From assembly GCF_029407905.1 (NCBI RefSeq), contig NC_073628.1:87168501-87232500 (forward strand): a stretch of 64,000 nucleotides of DNA, in the 5' to 3' direction. This DNA is from Bubalus kerabau (taxonomy: Eukaryota; Chordata; Mammalia; Artiodactyla; Bovidae). The notes under the pieces are model-generated. The model was not told the origin of the DNA. It did no database searches and saw nothing but the letters and a program-made list of their open reading frames with translations. Numbering within the stretch: position 1 is the stretch's first letter; each line of letters opens with the position of its first letter. Made by a program: the position numbers and the translations under genes. Positions 24,643-34,918 of the stretch are shown here, piece by piece.

Positions 24643-25335
24643 GGTAGGCAGAATGACTTCTTAAGATGTCTAGATCCTGGTCTACAGAACCTATGAATAT
24701 GTTATGTTACATGGCAAAGGGACTTTCAGAAGTAAAGTTATAGACTTCAAGATAGATACTTCCCTGGAATACCCTCGTGGGTCTCATCTAGCTGGGTCTC
24801 CTGCCTGCATTGCAGGCAGATTCTTTATCATCTGACCCAACTGGGAAGCCCTCAAGATACATATTCCCCTGGAATATCCTCGTGGGTCTCATCTATCTAT
24901 AAAACCCCACAAAAGCAGAGAACTTCCTCTGGATGGATGTGGAATCGATGTGGCAGAAGGGGAGGCCAGAGCTATCTAAAGTGTGACAAGGACTCAATGC
25001 ATTATTGCCAGTCTGAAGATGAAGGATGCAGGTGAGGAATGCAAGAGGCTTTAAGCATCTGAGAGGGGCCTGGCTGACACAACAGCAAGGAATGGGACCT
25101 CAGCCCTACAACTGCAGGCAACTGAATTTTCCTAACACTCTAACAGGCTCAGCAGCAGATTTGTCCCTGCAGCCTAGGCCAGCTGACGACCTGCTTTCAA
25201 ACCTGTGAGACCCAGAGGAGAGGAACCAGCCTAGTCCACCCGAACATCTGACCTACGCAAGTGTGAGAGAATAAATCTGCACTGTCATAAACCACTAAGT
25301 TTGGGGCAGTTTGTTATTGTGGGAATATAAAACAA
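24643..25335 (+). repeat. Ancient LTR-like mammalian repeat
   Basis: 'gtggtaggcagaatgac', 'cctatgaatatgttatgtta', 'catggcaaagggactttcag' and 'aaccactaagtttggggcag ... ttgttattg' follow the layout of an old mammalian LTR-like repeat; I cannot name the family. A Bov-tA head fragment at about 24797-24849 interrupts it, between two copies of a roughly 47-bp direct repeat (24747-24793 and 24850-24896). Confidence 0.45.
24797..24849 (-). repeat. Bov-tA head fragment
   Basis: 'gggtctcctgcctgcattgc', 'attctttatcatctgaccca' and 'actgggaagccc': antisense tRNA-like head only. Confidence 0.7.
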
Positions 25336-25566
25336 ACATATAGAGGCACTGGATTCTTTTACATACTAAACCACTCCCCGCCCCCCAAAAAAAGGAGGAA
25401 AAAAGAAGAGCAGATACTGTTAGGGATAACATAAGAGGGCAGATTTATGACTGTCCTTTTTTTTTTTTTTAAAGCTAGACCTGTGGGTCACTGTTTTTAG
25501 AACAAGTGGTAGGAGAGTCACTGGTCCAAGAAGCATACTTGGTACAAGAAAATTTAGTCCAGTTCA

Positions 25567-25900
25567 ATAACCCTGTGTACGAGACAGCAAAAGAGACACT
25601 GACGTATAGAACAGTCTTATGGACTCTGTGGGAGAGGGAGAGGGTGGGAAGATTTGGGAGAATGGCATTGAAACATGTAAAATATCATGTATGAAACGAG
25701 TTGCCAGTCCAGGTTCGATGCACAATACTGGATGCTTGGGGCTGGTGCACTGGGATGACCCAGAGGGATGGTATGGGGGGGGAGGGAGGAGGGAGAAGGG
25801 TTCAGGATGGGTGAACACATGTATACCTGTGGCGGATTCATTTTGATATTTGGCAAAACTAATACAATTCTGTAAAGTTTAAAAAAAAAAAAAAAAAAAA
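25567..25900 (+). mobile_element. Young L1 3' UTR with poly(A)
   Basis: Nearly identical by eye to 20993-21300 (same 'ataaccctgtgtacgagac ... ggcattgaaacatgtaaaat' sequence). Ends in an uninterrupted 20-base A-tail, indicating a recent insertion. No clear TSD found. Confidence 0.88.
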
Positions 25901-26277
25901 GGAATTACTTCCTATTAATCAGATACTGACAATGTTTTTGGAGGGATTATCTTCCAAGGAGTGACTAACACCCAAGTTCAAAGAATAAACCAGTTAAGAA
26001 CATTTCTTCAGTTTAGTTCCACAGTGTTTAAAACAACCCCCCTCCCCCCGAAAAAAGCTACACCATAGAACAATAATTGTATTTTTTCCTATCCTATTCC
26101 CCTTCCTGGTCACCCAATTCCAACAATAAAGCTAAAATCCTACAATAAACTAAGTAAAAGTACAGGAAAAAAACCCCCAGAAACAGGCATTTGACACAGG
26201 AGAAGAGGGATCAGATAACTTTTTCATACCATTTAAGTACTGGCACCATTCCAAATAAAACTGCCTAGTTAGAATCC
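25901..26277. other. DESI2 intron 1, unassigned stretch
   Basis: Nothing recognised apart from homopolymer C/A runs near 26037-26056. Confidence 0.5.
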
Positions 26278-26367
26278 CATTCATTTAGTAAATATTACTT
26301 ACAGAACAGCTTCTAGTGACAGGCCCTGTTCTAAACACTGGTGACGGTACAATGCTGTCAAGTAACT

Positions 26368-29041
26368 CCCCTTCACGGATCACGGCCTTGCTGTGCCAGA
26401 GGGACTTGCATTACTCGATGAAGCTATGGGCCCTGCCGAGTAGGGCCACCCAAGATGGACGGGTCCTAACGAAGAGTTCAGACAAGGCATAACCCACTGG
26501 AGGAGGGAAGGGCAAACCGCTCCATTAGAACCTCATGAACCGTATAAAAGGACAAAAAGACATGACACCGAAGGATGAGCCCCCCAGGTCTGCAGGTGTC
26601 CAATATGCTCCTGGGCGACTAACAGCCCAGAGAGAATGGAGCGGCTGGGCCAAAGTGGAAATGACGCTCAGTCATGGATGTGTCTGGTGATGAAAATAAA
26701 ATCCGATGCTGCAAAAAATGGTACTGCGTAGGAACTGGAATGTTAGGTCCATGAATCAAGATAAATTGGACGTGGTCAAGCAGAGATGGTAAGAAAAAAC
26801 ATCGACATCTTTAGTTCACATCAGTGAACCAAAATGGACGGGAATGGACAAATTTAATTCAGATGATCTACTACTGTGGGCAAGAACCCCATAGAAGAAA
26901 TGGAATAGCACTTATAATCAACAAAAGAGTCTGAAATGCAGTACTTGGGTGCCACCTCAAAAATGACAGAACGATCTTGGTTCATTTTCAAGACAAGCCA
27001 TTTAACATTAGAGCAATCCAAGTCTACGCCCCTGCCACTGATGCCAAAGAAGCTGATCAGTTCTATGAAGACCCAGAAGACCTCCTAAAACTAACACCAA
27101 AAAAGATGTTCTGTTCAATGGGGATTGGAATGCAAAAGTAGGAAGTCAAAAGATATCCAAAATAACAGGTAAGTTTGGCCTTGGAGAACAAAATGAAGCA
27201 GGGTAAAGGCTAACTGAATTTTGCCAAGAAAATGTATTGGTCATAGAAAATACCCTTTTTCAACAACACAAGAGACGACTTTACACATGGACATCATCAA
27301 ATGGCCAGTACTGAAATCAAACTGATTACATTCTTTGTAGCCAAAGATGGAGAAGCTGTATACAGTCAGCCAAAACAAGACCTGGAGCTGACTGTGGCTC
27401 AGATCATCAGCTTCTCACAGCAAAATTCAGGCCTAAAGAAAGCAGGGAAAACCACTAGGTCAGCCAGGTATGACTTAGATCAGATCCCCTATGAATATGC
27501 AGTGACGGTTAATGAATAGATTCAAGGGATTGTATCTTGCAGACAGAGTGCCTGAAGAACTATGGACGGAGGTCCGTAATATTGTACAGGAGGCAAACAA
27601 AACCATCCCAAAGGAAAAGAAAAGAAGAAGGCAAAGTGGTTATCTGAGAAGGCTTTACAAATAGCCAAAGAAATAAGAGAAGTGAAAAGCAAGGGAGAAA
27701 GAAAGGGAAAGGTACATCCAACTCAATGCAGAGTGCCTAAGAGCAGCACAGAGACAAGAAGGCCTTCTTCAGTGAACAATGCATAGAACTAGAAGAAAAC
27801 AACGGAAGGGGAAAGACTAGAGAGCTCTTCAGGAAAATTGGAGATATCAACGGAACATTGTGCTCAAAGATGGGCACAATAAAGGACATAAACAGTAGAG
27901 ACCATGTTTGTTTAATCTATACACTGAGAAATGCCAGGCTGGATGAGTTACAAGCTGGAATCAAAACAAGTGGGAGAAACATCAACAACCTTGATATGAG
28001 GAGGATACCACCCGAAAGGCAGAGACTGAAGAGAACTAAAGAGCCTCTTGATGAGGGTGAAGGAGGAGAGTGAAAGAGCCAGCTTAAAATGAAATATTAA
28101 GAAAGCGAAGATCACGGCATTCGGCCCCATTGCTGCTGCTGCTGCTGCTAAGTTGCTTCAGTCGTGTCCAACTCTGTGCAACCCCAAAGATGGCAGCCCA
28201 CCAGGCTCCCCCGTCCCTGGGATTCTCCAGGCAAGAACACTGGAGTGGGTTGCCATTTCCTTTTCCAATGCATGAAAGTAAAAAGTGAAAGTGAAGTCAC
28301 TCAGTTGTGTCTGACTCTTCACGACCCCATGGACTGCAGCCCACCAGGCACCTCCATCCATGGGATTTTCCAGGCAAGAGTACTGGAGTGGGGTGCCATT
28401 TCCGGCCCCTTTACTGCATGGCAAAAAGAAGGGGAAAAGGTGGAAGTAGTCACAGATTTCCTCTTGTTGGGCTCTAAAATCACTGTGGATGGTGACTGCA
28501 GCCCTGAAATCAGAAGACATTTTCTTCCTGGCAGGAAAGCTATGACAAAGCTAGACAGTGTGTTAAAAAGCAGAGACATTACTCTTTGGACAAAGGTCCG
28601 TATGTCAAGGCAATGGCCTTCCCAGCCATCATGTTAAGGTTGTGAGACTGGACCGTAAAGAAGGCTGAGTGCTGAAGAATTGATGCCTTTGAACTGTGGT
28701 GGTAGAGAATACGCCTGAGAGTCCATTGGATGCAAGGACATCAAACCAGTCAATCTTAAGGGAAATCAACCCTGAATACTCACTGGAAGGACTCATGCTG
28801 AAACTCCATTATTTTGGTCATCTGATGCAAAAAGCTGACACAATGGAAAAGTCTATGGTGCTGGGAAAGCTTGAGGGCAGAAGAGGGCATCAGAAGATGA
28901 GATGGCTGGATGGCATCACCGATACAATGGACATGAACTTGGGCAAACTTCAGGAGATGGTGAGGGACAGAGAGGCCTGGTGTGCTGCAGTCCATGGCGT
29001 AGCAAAGAGTCGGACACAACTGGGCGACCGAACAACAACAA
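26368..29041 (+). mobile_element. BovB LINE, long copy with internal deletion
   Basis: Begins near the BovB 5' region ('ccttcacggatcacggcctt', 'cacccaagatggacgggtcc'), runs through the endonuclease region and has lost the central RT around 27895. It resumes at 'acactgagaaatgccagg', is interrupted by Bov-A2 (28132-28402) and continues to the 3' end with an AACAACAACA tail. A perfect TSD TCAAGTAACT lies at 26358-26367 and 29042-29051. Many stops break the frame; reading frames at 27301-27519 and 28696-29049 are LINE relics. Confidence 0.93.
28132..28402 (-). repeat. Bov-A2 dimer SINE inserted in BovB
   Basis: (TGC)n start and two antisense Bov-A units. Flanked by CGGCCCCATT (28122-28131) and CGGCCCCTTT (28403-28412), a near-perfect TSD. 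Confidence 0.9.
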
Positions 29042-29384
29042 TCAAGTAACTTGCAGGCTAGTGGGATGGGCAGAATGATAATACATGCAGTTACCGAGAC
29101 GTGTAGAAAGTACAACTAGGGCCCAGAAGTTAAGGCAAGTCTGATGAGTAAAGGCTGAGCTACAGTCGGAAGGACAGGGGTTGTATTAATAGCTGAGCAA
29201 CGTTGCAATTGGACACTCCACACAGAAGGATCAGCATGTGTAAAAGACATTGGTTACAGTATAGCCTATTTGGATAACTTAAAAATTTCATTGTGTGAGC
29301 ATAAAGGGTGAATATTAGTTGGAGGAGTGGTAGCAGGGGACTGGTAGGAAAGGTTTTTTTTAATGTCAGGTGCACCAAAAAAGG

Positions 29385-29625
29385 CCTTAGTTATTAGACT
29401 TTATCTTACAGGTGAATTTTAAGCAGAGGAATGGCACCAATCATTTATGTTTCAGGAAGATTACTTTGGTCACAGAAGGAAAGACGGATTAAAATGAAGT
29501 AATATTTGAGACTGAAACTCATAACAAGTCTATTACAAAAGCAGAGATAATGAGGGCCTGAACTTGAGAAGCAATAGTGGAAATGGGGCTAAGAGAACTA
29601 AAGAATATTCAGAAAGTGAAGTATG
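29385..29625 (+). repeat. Ancient mammalian repeat fragment
   Basis: 'gaattttaagcagaggaatgg', 'agattactttggtcacag' and 'gagggcctgaacttgag' follow a common old mammalian repeat also seen at 37305, 42225, 43490 and 61880. The class is probably L2-associated, but the family is not certain. Confidence 0.45.
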
Positions 29626-31189
29626 TGATAGACAGCACAGGTTCCCAGCTACCCGCCTACTCACAACTCACCACAAAGGCTGGAAAAGCCACACACCCTC
29701 CTTCTCAGCTTCCTCACAGTCACTGTGAGCCAACTCTGGACAATCTCTCAGGAAAGGAAGGTGGCTCTGGCAAAGTCTTTCCCTTCTACTATTAAAAGGA
29801 GAGGTGCATGTGGAGAAAGGTCCTACCTACCTGTCTTCACAGCTCAGTGAATGAGGACACTATGGTGCATGACAGTCATGTTACAATGACGAGGGGACAA
29901 CGCAGGGACAAAAGCCAACATGCCGAGGACAGCTGAGTGAAAAGATGAAAAAGTCTTGGTCCTTGCTGACTTGGCTGAGCTGCTCAACTAATACAGGGAC
30001 TGCTTAATCTCTGGATTAAGGATCCTTCCAGTTTAAGCCACTGATCGTCAAGCTCTCTCTTACTTCCAGATAAAATTAACCAAACTAAGAGACAAGAAGG
30101 GTTTGAAGGGTTTGTAATAAAAAGGAATTTAAGTTTTACTCCCAAGGTGTTGGCTTGGGAAACTGAGCAGAAGATGCTAGTTATCGAGATAAAATTACAA
30201 CACAGGAAACTTGTGTGCGCACGCCCACGGGTGCATGTAGGAGGGAGGGCTGGGTAGAGAAAGGGGAAGGGGCCTGAGGCCAGGAAAGGAGAAAGGCGAA
30301 AATGTTTGTTCCTGGACATGTGATTTAAAGATACTATGGAATCACTTAGGTTAGAAGTATATTCAGGTGAGTCTGAAACTCTTTCAAGAAGACGGAATTA
30401 GATTTACAGATGTGCGGGGAGTCAGATCCTGTCATACCTGAATGGCCTCACTCTCTTGGAGAAGTACAATGGGGTGAGGAGGAGGATCAAAAGAATGGAG
30501 TCCAGACAAAAACTTCTTCATCTGAAGACTCCTAGAAGGTGTCTATGACTCTGAAGATGTACAGATACTACTTAAAAATAGGGAAGAAAATTGTTTATAG
30601 AATGAAATCTACAAACATCATTATATTACTGCATATTTTTGGTTTCTAAAAATTCATTTAGCAGCACAAAATCTGATCTGTGACAAAGGAAGACCCTGTG
30701 CACAAGTGACTGCCAGAGACTGGCCCAGCAATTGAAGCTAACCTGAATCACTTGCTTTACTATGTATGCCAGTAAATTAGCAATATGTGAATAACCTCAT
30801 TCCCAAAATACATGTAACAGAGTTATGGAAGAAAAGAAATCATCAGCAGCTCCCAGTCTACTGAACAGGAAAAACACAGTCAACTAGAGCAGGCAACAGT
30901 CTTACAGAGAAAGAGGAACAAGGATATACCGCAAGAGGTGCCTATGAACAGTGGCTGGAAGCACAAATCAAAGGCTGATTTTCACGCTTACAAAGTCTAG
31001 ACGAGATAGACAGCTGATGTACCAGGCCTGTACCGATAGACCACAGCAATCCTCATCAAAGGCATTTATGATGAATAGGAAGTACTACCAAAGATAAAAG
31101 GAATTTGCCCTTGACATCAAGCAAAGATGCTTCAAAAACCAAAACCAACTTGAGAAAAAATGAGTATAATAGCTACAAATTTATACCTC
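29626..31189. other. DESI2 intron 1, unassigned stretch
   Basis: No repeat, exon or RNA gene recognised over about 1.5 kb. Confidence 0.5.
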
Positions 31190-31640
31190 AATCCACTGGT
31201 CTTGATTCTAAAACATAACTCCAACTACACTGCTCCTCACCTCGAAAACTTTAAATGGTTCCCCCTGGCTCACAGACCATCCCCTCAGCCCTAAACTAAT
31301 AAAAATTCTAGCCAAACTGAAAGTTTTGTCTCCTCTCATGCCTCCTACACTCTAGCTACACTGGATTTTCCAAATACAACCTGTGCTTTCCTCCTCCTGC
31401 CAGTCTGTCCGTGCTGACTATTCCTTGCCTGTGGAAATTCTCCATTCTTCAGGGTTTTCCCCCTTTATTTTTCAGCATTCCATGATCCTACAAGAGCACT
31501 GTCTTCTTGGCATCTTGTTCTGCTCTTATCAAAACCATGGCATTGTTCTGAATTGTTACCACTGGTGTACCTCCCCTATGACACTCTAAATTCCTTACAG
31601 AAGAAAGCATAATTCATTCATTTTTGTGACTTTTTCAGGG
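31190..31640 (+). repeat. L2 LINE 3' region
   Basis: 'tttaaatggttccccctggc', 'ctacactctagctacactgg', 'ttgcctgtggaaattctcc' and 'cactctaaattccttacag' follow the sense L2 3' region. The 68-codon frame at 31383-31589 is a shadow of this. Confidence 0.7.
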
Positions 31641-32529
31641 TTCTAACTAAATAACTGTAGGTTGCTGAGTTAGTGACATAAGACACTTACTTACAGACCA
31701 AAAGCCCTCAGGAGAACATATAAACTCAAGTTTATTAGAAGTCTAGTAACTCAGCTATTTACCATTTCTGATAAACATTCACATGCTCCTCCTGTTGACA
31801 GGAAAAAGCAATATATAAGAAATAAACACAGGAACTATTCAGTAGAAAAAATAATGAAACAGACTGTGGTCTAGAAATTCTAGATTCTATTTGTAGCTCT
31901 CTGGGCAGGTACCTTTTTCTCTGTTTACTTTGCAACTACCTACTTCACAAAAGGTATATGAAGAATAATATCTTTGTTATCTAGTTAACATTTTAAAGAT
32001 CTTTCAGAACACTCCTCCCTTCAAAACATACTGGTTTGAGAATCATCTCTAGCTTTTCCTACGTTTACCACATAGCAATGATTTCTGTTATTCATAGACT
32101 ACCTAAAGTGTAAAGAAGCCCATTATAAGGCAAAGAATGTATCTCCAGTTTTATTAAAAAAGCAAAATGTTCTCTTCCTCTACTTTCACAGATTTCTTTT
32201 AGGCAATGCAACTGGCCCTCTGGCCACTGCATAATCCTAATGTATAAAGGGGTTTAACAACCTAGAAGAAAATGTATACTGTGCTCTCAAGAGCAGAATA
32301 TATCCTGAGAGATGGTGTGTAACAATCTGCATGAATAAATAAGAAACCAAATTCAGATAACTCAAGGGGGACTGGGCAGAAAGAGTAAAAGGGCAATAAA
32401 ATTCTTGAAAAATCAAGGCTTCCATAGCTATGCACAAAAAGTTTAGATCTAGAGAATTATTTCTTAACCAGTGACATAGGCCAAAGACTTTACAAAGTAC
32501 CATGCTCTTTTAAAATCTCTGGTTCTGAT
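31641..32529. other. DESI2 intron 1, unassigned stretch
   Basis: Nothing recognised. Confidence 0.5.
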
Positions 32530-32680
32530 TATTCCTCTCTGGAACTTTTTCCTATCATACTCCATTCTTCTCAGTATGCTAACCTATCTCCTTTCACCTC
32601 CAAGTTCATATGCAAATTCAAAGGAGTACTCTCCTCAGGTCCCAAGCAGTCTCTATGGCCTTCTCACATAATTCCCAGAT
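32530..32680 (+). repeat. L2 fragment
   Basis: 'ctctctggaactttttcc', 'aacctatctcctttcacctc', 'actctcctcaggtccc' fit the sense L2 order. Confidence 0.55.
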
Positions 32681-33279
32681 TGAGGCATAGGAATTCCTTC
32701 CTACCCAAGAGGTCACAGTGCAAATTTAAAAACTTAAAAACAATACAAGGGAACACAAAGTTGAGATCTGTGAGTGAGAACCAAGACTCCTAACCTCCCG
32801 TATCTTGGCTCTTCTTCATCTTTAAGCCAACAAAAACAATGCTGGGGACTTTTTCACTTGTCAATCCACTTAGGAAATTTTAAACATCTCAAGTGGAGGT
32901 GACCTCTTATAAAACAAAAACTAATCAACCGAAAGGAAACAAACCCAAGCATGCATCTAACTGCAACAGCAACTGTGTACCGGTTATTTCAGTGCCGATT
33001 ATAACGCAAACCAACGTCTGGACCCATTCCTGTGTGCTCGCAGTACTCCAAAAGTTAGATGACATAACAAACCCGTTCTCCTCTCCCGCTCCTGCGGCCA
33101 CGTCAGATACCTGTTGCATCACCTGGTAAGACGTCTCCAGAATCTAGGAAAGGAGTACCGCCATGAACCCCTAAATAATTCAGCTGGGCTATTTTCTGGA
33201 TAAATTTTAGCCTCATTCATTTTAATGAGCTTGCCCTGGAGGCTAGGGTGTGTTGGCTCCTGTTCACCTTTAAAGAGAC
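32681..33279. other. Proximal part of DESI2 intron 1, unassigned
   Basis: No repeat. It precedes the CpG island and may hold intronic regulatory sequence, but I see no specific site. Confidence 0.5.
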
Positions 33280-33741
33280 TAGCACTGGCGTCGACAAGCG
33301 GTGACTTTCTGGACTTGGAGGGGCTTGGGAGTTTTTGAAGACGGGCTGCTTCGGCGGAGCGGGCAACTGGGGTGGGAGAAGCGGGGTTGCCCTGGAGTTC
33401 CGGTGATGGAGTGGGTAGTCCGACCTGCGACCCAAGCTTCGCGGAAAGGCAACTGCTCGTCAGCCAGAAGGTCGGGCCCAGCCCAGGGTCCGGGCCAAGT
33501 CAGGGCACGAGGGAGGTTCGAGGCGAACCGAGTCTTGGCCAAAGCCCCGGGGCAGACCGGGAAAAGCTAACAAGCGCGTAGACGTTTGCAGGGATTAAAA
33601 AAATAATCGTCCCCTCCCCCAACCCCGGTGAACCAAGCGGGAGGCGGCGACGCCAAGCTGGAAACGCGAGGGGCCGGGTGCGAACCCACCGGCGAGAGAA
33701 TGCCGGCCGGGGCCGGGCTCGGGCGCCGGCGCCGTACTCAC

Positions 33742-33783
33742 CATGTCGTACACGTTGAGCACCACTAACTGGTTAGCCCCCAT
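33742..33783 (-). CDS. DESI2: DESI2 coding exon 1
   Basis: On the minus strand this reads MGANQLVVLNVYDM (14 codons) and stops exactly at a strong donor (ATG|GTGAGTA). This is the N-terminus of DESI2, forming the first beta-strand of the PPPDE fold. From memory the human protein has Pro at residue 6 where Leu is seen here. The start codon lies in a good Kozak context (G at -3 and G at +4, after GGAGGAGG) inside a CpG island. The exon ends in phase 0 and joins exon 2 at 4277, which begins with the Tyr-Trp-Met-Asn residues that follow in the family. The 5' UTR extends to higher coordinates for an unknown distance. The identification is firm because exons 2 and 3 continue the same protein in order. 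Confidence 0.95.
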
Positions 33784-34142
33784 CCTCCTCCCGGCGGCCG
33801 CCGCCTCGCGCTCCAGCCGCTCCGTTCCGCGGGGCCGAAGCCGTTCTCACCCACGCGGACGCCTCAGGGGGCCGGAGCCGGGCCCTAAGCGCACAGCCCG
33901 GCCGGCGGGAGCCAGGGCGGAAGCATCGGGAAGCTACTCGCTCCCGGGCGCCGCCGACAGGACCCTCTGCGCCTACGGTGCCGGACCGCTGGCGGCCCGC
34001 TCCGGCTCAAGCGCCTCCCCCGGCGGCAGACACGTGGGGGAAGGCGGGGCCCGAGCAAGGGGCGGGCGCCGGGCTCCCGGGGGCGGGGCCGGCCGGGGCT
34101 GGGCCCGCCTGTGCTCTAGACTCCACAGCCGCACTCGCACCT

Positions 34143-34154
34143 AAGATGGCGCAA
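34143..34154 (+). promoter_or_regulatory. YY1-type motif
   Basis: AAGATGGCGCAA fits the extended YY1 core (AAnATGGCG), 360 bp upstream of the DESI2 start codon and written on the strand opposite to DESI2. Such sites often sit close to transcription starts. It could mark the DESI2 start or a divergent transcript. Confidence 0.5.
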
Positions 34155-34196
34155 CCTTGGTACTTTTCCGCCCGGGAGGAGCGTGTTCCCAGAAAG

Positions 34197-34215
34197 ACTA
34201 CAATTCCCAGCATGC
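34197..34215 (+). promoter_or_regulatory. ZNF143-type motif, copy 1
   Basis: ACTACAATTCCCAGCATGC is a close match to the ZNF143/Staf binding element (ACTACAATTCCCAG followed by ATGC), which is common in CpG-island promoters and associated with THAP11/HCF1. Confidence 0.75.
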
Positions 34216-34280
34216 AATGAGAAAGCGCAGAGGCGGAGTCTCAACTGCGGTCCTTCCTTGCGGTGCGTTTCCAGCTGTCG

Positions 34281-34299
34281 ACTACAGTTTCCAGCATGC
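34281..34299 (+). promoter_or_regulatory. ZNF143-type motif, copy 2
   Basis: ACTACAGTTTCCAGCATGC, the same motif in the same orientation, 84 bp from copy 1. Confidence 0.65.
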
Positions 34300-34335
34300 T
34301 GCAGGGGCCAGGTCCTGCTAGCCAGGCTTAGCCCG

Positions 34336-34354
34336 ACTACAGCTTCCAGCATGC
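34336..34354 (+). promoter_or_regulatory. ZNF143-type motif, copy 3
   Basis: ACTACAGCTTCCAGCATGC, the same motif in the same orientation, 55 bp from copy 2. Confidence 0.65.
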
Positions 34355-34390
34355 AGTGCTTGCGGTGTGCGCCCTTGCCTTGCAGTCCGT

Positions 34391-34719
34391 CCTTGGGGGC
34401 CTTGAGGTTGTCCATCTGCTTCTTTTATCCGTTACTGTTGCAATTGGTTTCTGTCGCGTTGAGCTTGATGAAGCCTTACGAATGTGGCAAAAGACTACAT
34501 TGATGACCCTGTTTTCCAAGTCCCTCCTCACTATTATTTTTTATTTTGCAAGGGGAGAAAAATAGAGGAAGGTGGGTTACTGGCAGGAGAAGGGGTATAA
34601 CATGCATCCAGTTAATTCTCAATGTGGAATTTTACATTTTATGAAACTATCCTGCTGCAATGGGAAGACAGCACAGTGCTCATAGATTAGCACAACCCTG
34701 GGACACAGTAGGTGCTTTT
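34391..34719. other. Intergenic, unassigned
   Basis: AT content rises and CpG is lost just beyond the island. Nothing recognised. Confidence 0.5.
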
Positions 34720-34860
34720 ACATTCATTCAAAAAATATTTGTTGTGTACCTGCCTTTACCAGGCAGTGATGTAGGCCCTGGGGACTATGGCGTAAACAAT
34801 AGGGAGGACGAGCAAAATATGCTTTGTAGAGAGTTAAAATAGGATGAAGTGATTGAGAGT
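34720..34860 (-). repeat. L2 3'-end fragment
   Basis: 'cattcattcaaaaaatatttgttg', 'caggcagtgatgtaggcc' and 'ctggggactatggcg': antisense L2 end. Confidence 0.65.
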
Positions 34861-34918
34861 AACCTTATATTGGCTGCAGTGGGAAGGTCTCCGTAAGCTG
34901 CTGAGGTTTAAGCTCAGA

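Larger units (their letters stand above)
26278..29150 (-). repeat. L2-like element split by BovB
   Basis: Left part 'gtaaatattacttacagaac ... ctgttctaaacactggtgac' (to 26367) and right part 'taacttgcaggctagtggga' (from 29042) together resemble an antisense L2 3' end. BovB is inserted between them with a 10-bp TSD. Confidence 0.6.
1..34150 (-). other. DESI2: DESI2 gene, 5' part (exons 1-3, introns 1-2, part of intron 3)
   Basis: Gene-level entry. Three coding exons on the minus strand encode residues 1 to about 69 of desumoylating isopeptidase 2, a PPPDE-fold (permuted papain fold) cysteine protease. Family knowledge: it acts on SUMO or ubiquitin conjugates, with a catalytic His near residue 30 and a Cys near residue 108. 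Exon 1 ends in phase 0, exon 2 is 73 bp and exon 3 is 94 bp; all joins keep one reading frame. Intron 1 is about 29.5 kb and intron 2 about 2.7 kb. The remaining exons, including the Cys motif, would lie left of position 1. The transcription start is not resolved; the right limit given here is a guess inside the CpG island. Confidence 0.93.
33280..34390 (-). promoter_or_regulatory. DESI2: CpG island and DESI2 promoter
   Basis: GC-rich block of about 1.1 kb, dense in CpG within an otherwise AT-rich, CpG-poor window, containing DESI2 exon 1. GC boxes are clustered at about 34044-34100 (AAGGCGGGGCC, AGGGGCGGGCGCC, GGGGGCGGGGCC). No TATA box is seen, which suits a broadly expressed gene. A YY1-like site and three ZNF143-type motifs lie at the upstream end. 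The plus-strand open frames here (for example 33743-34144) are what GC-rich sequence produces by default and are not annotated as genes. Confidence 0.88.

Noticed and set aside
33743..34144. A 133-codon plus-strand frame in the CpG island
   Set aside because: Arg/Gly/Ala/Pro-rich text expected from GC-rich DNA with few stop codons; antisense to DESI2 exon 1 and without family resemblance.
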